NCBI GenBank assembly: GCA_019649035.1
Contig: BMAT01010556.1
Span: 224,211 to 248,457, forward strand
DNA: 24,247 nucleotides
Source of the DNA: Elysia marginata
Lineage: Eukaryota; Mollusca; Gastropoda; Plakobranchidae
Direction of reading: 5' to 3'
Made by a program: the position numbers and the translations under genes. Below are positions 9,331 through 21,102 of the stretch, in pieces (position 1 is the stretch's first letter; each line of letters starts with the position of its first letter). Below the pieces are notes generated by a model. That model ran no database searches. It saw only the letters and a program-made list of their open reading frames with translations, and was not told the DNA's origin.

Positions 9331-11475
9331 TAAATAACAGTTGTTTTTAGAACGACCAGTCGTCACTTTTTCTTGTTTTTATTTTCTTGAAGCAGCTAAT
9401 GAAAAGCTAGCCATAGAGATATATAGGTGTGTAACCTTATGAGTTCTTTTCTTAATAGTGTCTATCCTATCAAGGTCGCTTTATTACGCAGTGTCTACGT
9501 TTCCAGTGTCAATGCTAAATTTTCTTTGTGCTCTTAATGGAACTTTCCTATGATTATGACCTTGATCGTTTACGTCAACTTCGGCGTCTGTAACACTCTT
9601 ATACATATCCCATTGTGTTATCAGTGAATTGTTGAATGCTTTCGGTCCCAATCTAAAGGACTTCGCAGCATGTCAAATAGACCTGTATTGTTGTCCAGGC
9701 ACGGAGATCACTATCTCCAATCCTTCTATTTCCCAGCTATGCACTCAAGAAGAGGACGATTCTATGTGCGTTCATACGTCCCCGAAGCTACCTGATCATG
9801 CTCTGCCGTAGTGTAGAGAGAAAGAAAAAGCGGCAAGGCTTCTCTCTGAATGGTTTATGTTGTAGGCATGACTTGTGGCTGGACAACAGAGGCTAGGTGG
9901 ACCAACCGAAGTGGACTCTTGGACACTGATTGTACCCTTGAAAGATTTAGAGGCCGATTAGCTCTGCGGGTACTTTGGCTTGGTTTTAGCCGGACCGCTA
10001 GGCCCTTTTGCCTGAGATTGGTCAGCGTAGTCAGTTAAGAAGTGGAAACTGAGTTGGGGGCGGGGTGAGGAAACCCAATGTATAGAGTATTCTATTGTAA
10101 AATATCTTATATTTGATGAAATAGAACCCTTGAAAAAGAGAGATAGAGGCAAATCGAAAATTGAAAAGTATTGGACTACAAGTATCTAGCGATATCCACT
10201 TCGTTAATAAAAAATAAGATACCAAACTAAGTCATTCTTCTGATCTCCTCCTACGTCGCGGCTATTTTTCTGTATTTATCCCAAAGCTCAGTGAGACTGG
10301 CACAGCACACCCCAGCAACGGGTGGTAGAACTATTTTTGCCTCAACAATATTTGCTGAACCGAAAACCGCATGTATTTACTTTATTGGGCACGGAGGCAC
10401 TGCTTTTTTAAAATACCTCCACCCCCTTTCGGTTAAAAGTGAAACCTTTTGAAATAAGCTGGCCTTCGTAAGTGTTGCGGTGAGATAGAATGAAAAAAGT
10501 GATCAATTCACAATAGTTTTTTTTTTTATTAGGAAAAGGGCATGTTTTAAGCCGACCAGATTTAAAAAAAAAGAAAGGAAAAGAAACCTCTCACATGGAG
10601 AGATCAGAAAGAGGGGTTAAAAAGAGAAAGGCGGAGAGGCAAAAAGAGAAATAGTCTGTAGGGCTTTAATAATTTTCCTCAATCTAAGAAAGGATAGCGG
10701 TTCAGAGGATTTAAGTAGGACAGTAATAAGTCTTAAGTTAAGTGATATCCTACGTAAATATTTTCAGAGTAATTTGGTATTTATTGAGAAACTGAAAAAA
10801 AAAACACATTCAAAACTGCTAATTTTCTTTAACCTGAGAAATTTACAATTGAAAGAACTGGAGATCCTTATTCTACGCTTGGAAAGGGAAGCCACATTAT
10901 TGGTTTGCTGAAAGTTCAACTCAATTTTAGGTGTGTGATACCTGCAAATCTCTGCTAGTATCCGTACGGAATTACTTCAATAGCTGTGGCAATTAAGCTT
11001 ATTGTACCGGGTATCAAAAGAAAAAAAAAGAAACGAAGCACAGTATCAAAAGTGTAACCAGTAACTCAGCTAATGGAATAAAACATTGTGAACCATTTTC
11101 TCCAATCAGTACAGACAGTTATAGTACTCGCAACTCGCTGAATGCTGTTCAGTGTTAAGGGAATCAATATAGCTCGGAGCATTGGTGCAGGTAGACAGTT
11201 AGGATTACCTGTCTGAGTGATTTGGAGTGTCTTGGGTGTCCCCATACGCTAACATCTAGCCATTAGTGAGTTTGGTGAAGATCTTAGTCCCACCCTTGAT
11301 ACAAGAATCTAGATTAATGCAGCGGTTGTGGTGAGAAGTAGTGGCACTAGCAGCAGTGGAACCATAAGGATGATACAGTACTAGACTTAGGGGATTCTGC
11401 AAAATGCGGGACTCTTGACTCTTGCCTATCTGTGATCTGACTAAAGCCGCGTGAGAGAGGATGCTGAATAAAAGA

Positions 11476-11480
<5 letters not shown>
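9331..11480. other. non-coding stretch, no gene seen
   Basis: Mostly AT-rich. A GC-richer block at about 9640-10060 contains frames of about 60 codons that begin with or near weak starts and lack paired splice sites. About 10555-10655 is purine-rich (A/G) on the + strand, an exception to the C/T bias of the window, but it is not a regular repeat. No RNA gene or transposon hallmark was recognised. Confidence 0.5.
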
Positions 11481-11523
<43 letters not shown>

Positions 11524-11524
11524 A
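11481..11524 (+). repeat. CT dinucleotide microsatellite
   Basis: Nearly pure CT run ending in TTTCTCTC. Frames crossing it on both strands (Ser/Leu on +, Arg/Glu on -) are repeat artefacts. Confidence 0.95.
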
Positions 11525-11965
11525 AGTTTCTACTTGTACTCTCTCGCGGTACCCTACAATACAATGTACAAAGTTATGATCAAAGTTGCTGGGATGTTCT
11601 TGTCATAAGCGTATCATGGATTTATATCAGCTCGGAAATACATAAATGTATGATCTTCAGTTTGTGGTCCCCAAACATGACTTCAGCCTGTCGACCACAA
11701 GTTGGTACGACCAATGGTGTTCCTGATTATAATTTAACCGGTTAGGTGGTTGTGAAATAACAGAATAAAATACGCCTTTTTTCTTACGAATGAAACTGTC
11801 TCGTTGAAAATCTGATAAGATGATACATGCACATACAGCTCTCAGTTGACTATTGTTTTACCCTTTATCGTAGGACAAAAGTTTGGTCTCAAATTTAGGA
11901 GTCGCCAACTTTCTGTATATTTTAGTAAACATAAATAAGTGTTGTTACACGATTAAAATTTTTTT
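11525..11965. other. non-coding stretch, no gene seen
   Basis: No coding frame, splice-site pair or repeat worth calling. Confidence 0.5.
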
Positions 11966-12046
11966 GCCGCAAATTAATGCTTTTATTTTTGTTTATCAAC
12001 TGGTCGACCGCAAACAATTACTTCTATTTTTATTCATTGACTGGTC
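11966..12046 (+). repeat. imperfect tandem repeat, two units of about 40 bp
   Basis: Unit 1 (11966-12005) and unit 2 (12006-12046) both open with CCGCAAA, run through a T-rich middle containing TATTTTT, and end with ACTGGTC. Roughly three quarters of positions match. A decayed third unit may begin at 12047 (CTCGCAA... TTCATTG). This is a local duplication rather than a known element. Confidence 0.7.
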
Positions 12047-15000
12047 CTCGCAACGCATTATACTCAATTCATTGTTTCGGCAATATACTTTTTTTCTGAA
12101 AAGCCCTCTTTGCCATTATGTTTTAATCGAAAGAAAAAAAACTTCTCTATTACGGTGTAGCTACAACCATTTACTTTCCCACTCGATTCCAGGTAAATAA
12201 ACTATACATAATTGTGTGGACACAGTCCGTTAGGACTACCCCCTCGACTTCTACACACATTGTGTTTTCTCAAAGCCAAAGAGCTAACGTCCTGGGGTCG
12301 GCCCCAAAGTTTGCTCTCGTAATGCACCGGGTGCTGCTGTTGATTTTTCTCGGCACGCGACACCATCGCTCATAAAAGCCTCCACATGCGATTGTACAAT
12401 GGGGCTTTAGATCTAACTAATTTTTTGCGCTCATAAAGAGAGAGAGTAGAGGTGACTTTTATTCACGGTCCTAATGTTTACTTTTCAGACATCGCAAATT
12501 TATTTATCGGGTGATATCATTTAATTTTATGAAGCTAAGTCCGTCTTATAAATTTTCTTAACATTATTAGCTAGTGGGCTGGTTTTGTGACAACATTTAA
12601 TGAGCGTACTACCTGTTGGTGGAAAGTTTGGTACATACATATATATTCATGTAAGGGTTTTCTTATTCTTTCGAAAATGTTGAAGCATTTTCATGAAGCC
12701 TCGTGATCCTCCCTTCTTTTCCTCTGTTAAAGTTCTAAGCAGAGTTAGCTTCTCACTATTACTATGAGTATGCCTACAAAAACCCAACAAAGCCAAGACG
12801 GACAGTCAACACAGAATTTCTTCTAATTACTGAGATAATTAGAGGGATGCCTCGCTCAGAACGCCCAAGTCTCCGGTCTTCCATTGTGATAACTTGATTG
12901 ATAATAGGCTGGTTGTGACTGCAGTAATTTATGTCCCAGTAGGGCAAGTCTTGCCCAGAGAGAAACCAATCTCTCCCGCTTTCAGACTGATAAAGCTCCT
13001 TGGACAATGAGTCCCGCTGTTTATGTAACCGCCGCCGGTCACTACAGGACATGAGATAGACGGTTCATTCTCTTGCGAATGAACATGAAAATGGAGACGA
13101 ATGAATGGCCACGACTTTGTGTACTGCTGCTTTACGAATTGGTTTTGCTTCCCGGGGTTCAAGATATATCAGACGGCTGTGTATCTGGGGAGCCAGGAAG
13201 ATTCGGGGGATTAATTGAAGCATGGATACGCGCAGTTCTTTGAGCAGTTTTACTAAGCCAAACTTTCTCAAGATGCTTATACAGAGAGCTTACGGGCCTT
13301 ATAGATACTTGATGGCCTCTGGGTTGGAAAATGTACTCTTCATGCATGACTTGCGAGTAGAAGTTTAATAAGGCTGCGAAAAGAATAGATCTGTATAAAA
13401 AATGAGTGAGACATTTGAAAGAGCCATTTGAATTGTATGATTTGCGGGCAGTTCTGATTGCTCTAGCTAGACCGGATGGCGCAAGGCATAACGTTAGTAC
13501 GAGGGGCGAAGTCATATCGCAGGTTTAACTTTGGCAACCCGTAGCTACTTTGAAAAATGTAAAAATGATATAAATAGTTCGCCTTTCGTCCATGCAGAAA
13601 CACCAGTCCTACTTTTTAGAAGGCCTGCGTGCGTACGCTTGAAGGTTGAAGAAAGAGGTGTTTCCTCTTCTCGTTATCAAATATGATACAATTATGTATA
13701 CGTTTTTCCCCTGCATCTCTGCTTCATTAAAATTTATATCGTGTGTTCTGAAATCAAACGCATTAAAATAACAGACACGCTGAAGTGATTAAGTTTTTCA
13801 TGTCAGTTATCTTCTTACAAGCAGCCATACAAAGTAATTAAAATCATTTAAAATAATTTTTTCAGTGTTTAGGCTTACGGTACATTAATGTGTGGATGAG
13901 TCGACTTGTGTTTTCTACACAGGCTACCACGACAAAACGGGTGGTCTGCACAGCTTTTAGCACTAGGCTTTTGCGTGCTGTAATTATCGCCCCTGCCTAC
14001 GCGTTGTGCTTACGGGACTGGAAGAAATTAGTGGTCAAACTTAGTTGAGACCGTTCGACTCTGTACACACACAGTGACTGCGGAGACCATGCGGAGAAGG
14101 TCCTCCGAGCTTTTGGTCCTGCTAGTCTGTTTCGCCCACCCACTCGCACTCCCTTTCTGCTCCTCCTGCGTCACATCATTTTAACAAGGGGTTGAGCCCT
14201 TGGTATGTGAAGGTTCTCTACCGTTAAGTTTGTTTTTTCAGGCAGGTTCTAGAATGTCCCCACCACAGCAGCTGAGAATTACGGTTCAGACATGGGGGCT
14301 TCCTGGGTGATTTTCTGCCATGGACCCTTCTGCAATAATGACATGAAGAAGTGCTTTTAAGCTATGAGAGTTTTTTTTTCGGTTTCTTCTTCTTCATTTT
14401 GCTGAGTCTTAGTTTACATTGTTTGACACTGAAAATCCTGCATTGATTAGACAAAATTATTCATGCTAGGAGCGCAAATATTATTGTCTTGATTGCGCAT
14501 GAATCGTTTTCTTAATGGAAGTATATGAACATGGTGCACCAGTAGCTTGCATAGAAATGCGATAAAAATCGGCACGATTTGAATTAACGCAAGTTCTATT
14601 TTTATCAGAGGCTTTTGAGTATAGATCATAGCACTAATGTGAAATTGGTTACTACAATGTCTTTTTTTTATTTTAAGGGATTAGTTTTAAATATGATGTG
14701 CAAGAATATAAGTCCTGTTTCATGCTGATGTCTTGTGCCGACAGTCAAATCTCATACGGTTCATTCACTCTTCCGTCTCTCTGACCCGCGTAGGTATAAT
14801 TTGTTAAATCGCTGGGAAAATTCGAGGGAAAACAATTGCGCAACCGCAGCCCGGCTTATTTCTAGACGTGACACAAAGGAGAAACAAATTTTGCCCAAAA
14901 TTTCGTATCCCACATAGATCTCCAGCCACATTGGGGTCAGTTACGCCCATCTCATACAAGAGTGACCAGTTGTGGTTTCAACAACGTATGCACTTCACTG

Positions 15001-15540
15001 GCCGCTGGCCAAAAGAGGTGAGGGGGGGGGGGCTGCTTTCATATTAAGCCTACGCGCATACAAATGACGATAATAAAATAATAGGGTGCTGCATGGACAA
15101 AAACAGCAGAAAAAGAATGTCAGATCCCAGGAAGGGAAAAGGAATTTGATCTTTGTTTTTACGCCTCACAGCAATGCCAAAAGGCATTATGGTGTCGATC
15201 CTAACTATTTGACCAACGGTTTATCCAAATTATGGGAATCTCAAGTCTCCGACCCGTGGGAGCGCTAGTGATATTTATGCCATGTTCTCAGGTGACAACA
15301 ATGTTGATACTGAGGTTTGTTTCTCATAAAGTAAGAGTTTAACATTATACATGTACATGGATTGCTAGAGCTTACCAATTCGATACATCTAGTGAACTAG
15401 TCAAAGCAGACTGCAGAGGTTCTCCTTCCCCGCCCCAACCCCCGTCTCTGATAGTTGTGGGCATATCAAAAAGAATTAAGATTCATGTTTAAGACTTTGA
15501 TTTCCTTGTTTGTGCTTGTGACTATTGGACTGCTTCTGTG
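12047..15540. other. non-coding stretch, no gene seen
   Basis: No convincing exon. A small inverted repeat (TGGGG, loop TCGG, CCCCA) lies at 12293-12306. Overlapping minus-strand frames between 12774 and 13515 include one with a true ATG (13159-13515, 118 codons), but it matches no family I know and is within chance length for this amount of sequence. A run of 11 G residues lies at 15022-15032. Confidence 0.5.
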
Positions 15541-15645
15541 TGTGTTTCTGTTTCCCTCATCCTTTTTTAACTCTAATATGAATGTTACCGTCTCTTTCTC
15601 TCTAGATTCATCTATTTGTGTCTGTTATGTTATGTCTGTAAAATT

Positions 15646-15694
15646 CAAAATCTGTCTGTCTGTCTCTCTTTTTGTCTGTCTGTCTGTGTCTGTC

Positions 15695-15765
<71 letters not shown>
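15646..15765 (+). repeat. compound TGTC / CT microsatellite
   Basis: Tetranucleotide TGTC units, interrupted by CTCT and TGTGTC, pass into a pure CT run at about 15730-15762. The mirror symmetry and pyrimidine purity of the CT part would permit triplex (H-DNA) formation. Cys/Leu/Ser frames on + and Arg/Gln/Thr/Asp frames on - are artefacts. Confidence 0.95.
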
Positions 15766-15766
<1 letters not shown>

Positions 15767-16620
15767 ATCCACTGTTAAATAAGAGTTCGTCTCTTTGTGG
15801 CAAGACAAAAGGTTTTGGTTATCTCAAAGATCTCGTTCTAATGAAGTCCATAAACCACTGTTTGCGGTCTCCGTTTTCAGTTCCCCCTGCCCACATACAA
15901 GTAGCTTTATAACTACGTGTAAATGTAACGGTAAATGCCTCGCGACGAGGCGGAATCGTGTGAGAATTGACACCAAACAGTGGGGTAGATCACCGCACGA
16001 CAAAGCTGGCCTTTGTTTGCTGCGATCGCGGAGAATCAATAAAAAGACTGTCTTTTCCAGCCCCCTTGGTTCCGGTGTTATTAGGCCCTAAAATTATACA
16101 TAGCCTACACGGAGAAAGAAAAAAGAGAAGTAGAAGAATAAAAGTTTCTCGGGAAAGTTATTTTCCTTTACTTGGATTACTTACTTTTAGCTCTCGCCCA
16201 TTTCGCACTCTCACTGTATTCTCCATCCCCCTTTGAAACCGCAGTGAAAACAAAACAAAAAACCAAAGATTCCCCTAATCGATTTCTCTTTGGTCCCCCC
16301 ATTCCTTACCTTACGATCCTCGATTGTTCTCAATCCTGTTCCCATTGAAAAAGAACTTAATTCACGTTATCAGTGTTTTGAAAATAGTGAAATGAAAGCG
16401 CAAGATGATACAACCCAACTTGTTATCTATGAATATATTTATTTGTTTAATACTTTAAAACTATTTGATTTTGACACATTGTTGAAAAGGACAACTTCTA
16501 ATTGACATATGTACTTGTAATGGTGTGTACGGTGTATCTGTGTTTTCGCTCTTTTTATCTTTGTGGCACCTTTGAGCATTCTTCCCAAATCCTTTCCATG
16601 ATTGTAGCTGATAAATCTAA
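15766..16620. other. non-coding stretch with one member of a diverged repeat pair
   Basis: No gene seen. The segment at about 16089-16123 resembles one at about 16867-16907 (separate entry). Several frames of 70-98 codons at 15795-16236 overlap each other in different frames and have no coding character. Confidence 0.5.
16089..16123 (+). repeat. diverged dispersed repeat P, copy 1
   Basis: Shares ATTATAC.TAGCCTACA followed by GAAAGAAAAAA with copy 2 at 16867-16907, same orientation, about 780 bases apart. A 3-base gap is needed in the alignment. Too short to assign a family. Confidence 0.5.
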
Positions 16621-16621
16621 A

Positions 16622-16690
16622 ACTTTTTTAATCCCATTGTTTTATAGTATCAAATGACTTTTTAATCCCATTGTTTTTAAGTATCAGATG
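16622..16690 (+). repeat. tandem duplication, two units of about 35 bp
   Basis: Unit 1 (16622-16656) and unit 2 (16657-16690) share ACTTTTT-AATCCCATTGTTTT, then A/T-rich bases, then AGTATCA.ATG. Only a few positions differ, including one length change in a T-run, so the duplication is fairly recent. Confidence 0.85.
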
Positions 16691-16768
16691 TCGCATTAGA
16701 CAGATGAATACAAACAAAAATATCAAATATCAAATTAAGATTATTTTGAAGAAATTACGTTTAATACA

Positions 16769-16832
16769 CCCTCTTGATTGCATGTTGAAGGTTCCATAGG
16801 ACAATGAACCTAGGTCGGTCATGTTAAGATTC
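16769..16832 (+). repeat. diverged dispersed repeat Q, copy 1
   Basis: Aligns with 16979-17050 in the same orientation through the shared words TTGCAT.TTG, CCAT, AGGACA.TGA.CC, GTCA and TTAAG.TT, with two small gaps. The two copies are about 210 bases apart and appear old. No terminal repeats or target-site duplication were recognised. Confidence 0.55.
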
Positions 16833-16866
16833 GGTGTCTCTTTTAATCTGCTTTGAATTAAACCCA

Positions 16867-16907
16867 GACATTATACCTAGCCTACATCTAAAAAGAAAGA
16901 AAAAATA
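16867..16907 (+). repeat. diverged dispersed repeat P, copy 2
   Basis: Second copy of the segment at 16089-16123. It lies between the two copies of repeat Q, so the 16.0-17.1 kb interval is a patchwork of related fragments. Confidence 0.5.
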
Positions 16908-16978
16908 TGGAGATAATGCTTTACAAGCATATCAAGTAGCGAATGAACATTATTCCTTATCCTGCAAGATTTAAAAGA

Positions 16979-17050
16979 CCCTTCTCGGTTGCATTTTGTA
17001 ACATTGTCCATGATAGGACATTGATCCCAAGACAGTCACCTTAAGGTTTC
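16979..17050 (+). repeat. diverged dispersed repeat Q, copy 2
   Basis: Second copy of the segment at 16769-16832. It is slightly longer because of insertions after TTTTG and after CCAT. Confidence 0.55.
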
Positions 17051-17226
17051 AAATAAAAAAGTAATGTATCATCATTTTTCTTAGCATGTAAGAGTTTTTC
17101 CTTATTTCTTAGAGGAATTTTTTTCAGAGATCGGCAAATGTTTACAGGGCAAACATAAAGCAAACGAAAAAAGAAGGAAACGGATATTTCGCACTTTTGT
17201 GTGCCTATGTAATAGAACATCTTATT

Positions 17227-17263
17227 ATGCTAATGAGGTTAGGCTCATATTTGACCTTGACCT
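17227..17263. promoter_or_regulatory. octamer-like ATGCTAAT and AGGTCAAGGTCA nuclear-receptor site
   Basis: 17252-17263 on the minus strand reads AGGTCAAGGTCA. This contains TCAAGGTCA, the extended half-site bound by monomeric FTZ-F1/SF-1 and ERR-type receptors, and is also a zero-spaced direct repeat. ATGCTAAT (17227-17234), a POU-octamer variant, lies 18 bases away. The pair directly precedes a GC-richer block at about 17500-17760. An enhancer is plausible but unproven. Confidence 0.35.
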
Positions 17264-19560
17264 GGCCTACTTTTGAGGCAGGTTTTCCACGGTCTTTAGC
17301 TTTACCTCGTGGTATTTTAATCGGCTATTATTGCCTTCACCTGTCGTAGGTCTGAAAATAGGAGAATGCGACATCTCCAGCTTTGCCGCATCCTCCCTCC
17401 TTTCAAAACAAATAATGAAAAAAAAGGGTGGCAAAAATGCGCCCATAACACATATTATATATATATATCCCTATAATTTTGAAAAACTCCTGACCTTGGC
17501 GACAGATTTGGGGTTCGGAGCTCGGTGCGTCGGTCCTGGGCAATTCAATCCTCTTTACTCGAGGCAGGGCGGACGGCCCCAGGGCTGGCTGGAGACGAAG
17601 CAGAAAGAACGATGCTGTTGTATTTTAATGCAGTGCTGTTTGTTTATGTTCTCATTCGGGCGTCAAGAGAGGGAGGCAGGCGGCGACGTTCTCACGTAAA
17701 GGGGCCGCACATTTTAATTTATTGGTCGCAGTGCTGTCGCCACAGTTCTGTCGTCTAAGGTTAAACCAACAGGTTGTAGTCAGTGTAGTGTGGTTTCAGG
17801 CAGAAAAAAATTAGTGCATTATTTGTGTGCCGAAGTGCCTTTATTTTCGTTTTTCGTTTGTTTTTTTTTTGTTGGTTTTGGTCTGGTTTGATTTGGTTTT
17901 TCTTTCTTGTTTATTTTGTTACCAAAATTGTATGGTGTTTTTTTCCATTAACTGATGAGGTGTGCCTTCATGGTTTTCTTAGTTTTTCGTTGTTTGGTTT
18001 TGTTTGGGCATTTTGGTTGTGGAAGAATGATGTTCTTCAAATGGTAGTTTGACATTTTGCTGCGCTTTATTTTAAAAATAATAAAAGTCTTTGAATGGAA
18101 AACCTGTCGCTTCGTTTAACCACAGTGTCTTATTATAATAATATACATGTATCACTGCCATCAGTTTTGTTTTTTTTTGTAGTCTGGAAGTTCTTTTCTG
18201 CCGCAGCTAATTGGTATTTGTTAATATCTTGTGCCACTCTATATTTGGTTTTCGCGTTCATGCCTTTCAAACACGTTATAGGATTATCATAATTGTTACG
18301 GTTTTGGTTGTGCCTTCATATTCTAGTTTACGACTTTTCGCTGCATGGGTGCTTTTTCTGCTAACATTACGGAAACCTTGAAAGGACGAAAAAAAATTAT
18401 AAAAACCTTACAGAAGACCCAAAAGCTTCAGGTTTTTTTCTTCTTTTTTTTTGTGGTGGAGGTAGTATGACAGGCTTGCCATAATCATTATCTCTTTTAT
18501 TTGGGCTTATCTCTATGTGTCCGCGTGAAAGGATACGTGGGTGCATGTCAGCCTGTGTAAGACTTTTTGCATTTTTTTTTCTTTCATAGAATACATTTCT
18601 GTGTATGGGGTTATTCTTAATCTTCACATTCATAACAATTTGGCTGTTTCTGAATGCGTGTCAAAGCTAACCTTGACTTTATTCGAGGGGGGTTATGGGT
18701 GGATGAAGGTTTGAAAAGAACGTTACGCTTCTATGTAGACATGATGTATTACGGTTTATGTATAATTCTTTTGCACATAAAGGACCTTACTCTTTCTATA
18801 TGACACACTCACTATTAAAAAAATTTTAAGCAGTGCATTTTAGCTAAAAAAGATTTTTCAAACAGATGAGAAGGACATAGATAGACACAAAAAAACCGTA
18901 CTCAAAGACCGTTGAAAAGATGGACAGAGACAGCCATATTCATTATCTTTGTAACAAAACAAGAGTAACAGTTACTGCTCTATCAAATTCGAGAGGAGAG
19001 AGGATATTTTTTCAAGATTAGGCATACATTGCAGATTAACTGAAGCTGCTGAGAAAAGGAATTACAATATTAATGTTTCAAAAGATACGAAATTTAAGAC
19101 AGAATAGGGACAGATCGAGTCTTGGAAGGAAGGGCTGTTCCATGAATCTTATAGTTGGTTTCGAGTAGTTCCCCTCGAGCGCTGATGTTCATGCGATGGT
19201 AAATGTGTAGCCTTGCTCTTGAAATCAAGATTTTGGTCCCTGCATATCTAAATTTAGCTGATAAACCGCTTTTAGTTCTTAAAAAATATAAGAATGGACT
19301 CGCCATAAGTTAATGTTTTGTCATTCTTCCTTTTTACCTTCTTTCATTATATTTATTTATCTAGCATAAAAATCAGTTTTCTTCTTCCACTAGTTTCAGT
19401 AGGCTCTTCATCTTCACGTCTAAAACAATTTTATTTTGAAACCCAATAGAGCTTCGCCCTGAAACAGTCCCATAACATCCGACCCCCCGGAGACCATGGA
19501 AAGCTGCTTAGACTTAGCAAAAGAATCATCTCCACCTTTGTTATGAAATGATGCTGGTGC
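17264..19560. other. non-coding stretch, no gene seen
   Basis: About 17500-17760 is GC-richer than its surroundings. A frame at 17331-17699 (122 codons, begins TTG) crosses it but resembles no protein I know. About 17840-18030 is T/G-rich low complexity, and about 18420-18450 is T-rich. No splice-site pair enclosing an in-phase open exon was found. Confidence 0.5.
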
Positions 19561-19561
19561 A

Positions 19562-19566
<5 letters not shown>

Positions 19567-19658
<92 letters not shown>

Positions 19659-19770
19659 CTCTCTCCTCTCAATCTAAGTATGTCTGTCTGTCTCTCTCTT
19701 TTTTTTCTCTCTCTCTCTCTGTACTATCTGTCTTTCTGTCTCTTAGTCTGTCTGTGTCTCTGTGTCTCTG
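19567..19770 (+). repeat. compound CT / ATCT / TGTC microsatellite
   Basis: A long CT run (to about 19640) is followed by ATCT units (about 19641-19660), a short break near 19672, then TGTC and CT-rich sequence to about 19770. Pyrimidines are on the + strand. This is the longest CT array in the window. Confidence 0.95.
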
Positions 19771-20805
19771 TTTGCTGTACCACATTTCCGGAAGAATTTT
19801 CCTCTGATTGGCCTAGCCACGCAGGAATCTTCAGATAGGTCCTAGGATGAGTACGTGCTTTCCTGGGGATCACGTGCTTATGTCATGGGCTACTAGGTGG
19901 TTTCATTCATGAGTTCATGATTAGTTTCATCCTCGGGTAGGTGCTTCCCCGTCCACTCCCGCAGAATTTAAGGGGGAGGAGGAGGGTTTGTTCTCTCTTG
20001 GTAGATGTGTTTAAAGTGAGCAGGGGGCAAGGGAATGGATGACAGTGTGGGGATGTGGGCGGCGTCAAGTTGAAACAAAGGCCTGCACTTTTTTCCTAAA
20101 TATATCAATTATACACGAGTGTAAAACAAAATTAGTATGTCCACATTGCATAGTTTATGTTTGATTAGTTTTAGTTCATTAGTAAGAAAATTGAAGTTTC
20201 TGATCTCAGTGATATTCTGATAGATTGTGAATGATGATTATGAAAGATATATTTCTATAGACTTGTATGTCGAACTAAAATTTTGTAGGCAATACAATAT
20301 ACAGGACAATGATATTGACAATGAGAGGAAGCAAGGCGGGTAGGGGGTTAAGCAGGAGAGGAGGGAGAAATAGAATGATATGAAAGAAAAAAATTTTAGA
20401 AATTACATAGCTTATTATAATATTGTCGGCTTTTGTGGTGAAGATAACTAAACAAACAAAAAACACGGTTCAAAAATTCCAGATCATTTTCTTTTCTTTA
20501 AAAAGTTTATTTGAAACTTCATGTTGGTTTACCAAACTCGGCAACGACCCAGTTATGAAATTTGTATACTTCATAAATTTTCTGCACTTTAATATGATGC
20601 TAGTTTAATGGTATGTTAACGGAAAAAACGGATTTAAGAGCAGCAAAATTTGCGAGGGAATTAACTTATCTTTATGAAAACATAACAACGGATATGAGCT
20701 TACTGTGATCACATAGCAAACCAGTGGTAGCAATTAAAAGGGAGTTGAGTAGCAAAGAAGCTGTAATGCTTGTAAAGCGTAAACAGTACGAGTCGCCCTG
20801 AATAG
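19771..20805. other. non-coding stretch with E-box and G-rich patch
   Basis: ACGTGCTT occurs twice, at 19853-19860 and 19872-19879; the second is part of a perfect E-box CACGTG (19871-19876). An inverted CCAAT word (GATTGG) lies at 19805-19810. About 19970-20062 is G-rich on the + strand (GGGGGAGGAGGAGGG at 19972-19986 and further G-runs). No coding frame is supported. Confidence 0.4.
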
Positions 20806-20935
20806 TAATAATCATAATTATAATAATAATAGTAGAAGTAATAAAAAAAATAAATAATATTAATAATAATAATGTTAAATAAAATAACAACAACAACAAC
20901 AATAATAATAAGAAGAAGAATAAGAATAAGAATAA

Positions 20936-20973
<38 letters not shown>

Positions 20974-20975
20974 TT
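20806..20975 (+). repeat. compound AAT / AAC / AAG / AATAAG microsatellite
   Basis: Trinucleotide units change in blocks: AAT, then AAC (about 20885-20900), AAT, AAG (about 20910-20920), AATAAG hexamers (about 20920-20940), then a pure AAT run to 20973. Block changes of this kind reflect point changes later spread by slippage. Ile-rich and Arg-rich frames are artefacts. Confidence 0.95.
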
Positions 20976-21082
20976 TTGGCATTGCGCGCTCGTAATCAAC
21001 AGGCGTGTAAAAAGGGACATCATGATAGGCCTCAACTCTCTAGACAAACTCAGTCAGCTCACAGTGCGAGTTTTGGAGAGAA

Positions 21083-21102
21083 TGTGTGTGTGTGTGTGTG
21101 TG
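21083..21102 (+). repeat. TG dinucleotide microsatellite
   Basis: Ten uninterrupted TG units. Confidence 0.9.

Noticed and set aside
12774-13515. Chain of overlapping minus-strand frames, possibly a broken gene
   Set aside because: Only the 118-codon frame at 13159-13515 has an ATG. Lengths are within chance for 18 kb of non-coding DNA, and no transposase, reverse transcriptase or other motif is visible.
15608-15808. Minus-strand Arg/Gln/Thr/Asp-rich repeat protein
   Set aside because: It is a translation of the TGTC/CT microsatellite; the same array gives Cys/Leu/Ser frames on the other strand.
17331-17699. 122-codon frame over a GC-richer block
   Set aside because: It begins at TTG, has no recognisable domain, and no splice signals frame it; the block is better treated as possible regulatory DNA.
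20872-21047. Arg/Ile-rich or poly-Ile frames over the AAT array
   Set aside because: They are translation products of trinucleotide slippage and have no flanking coding character.
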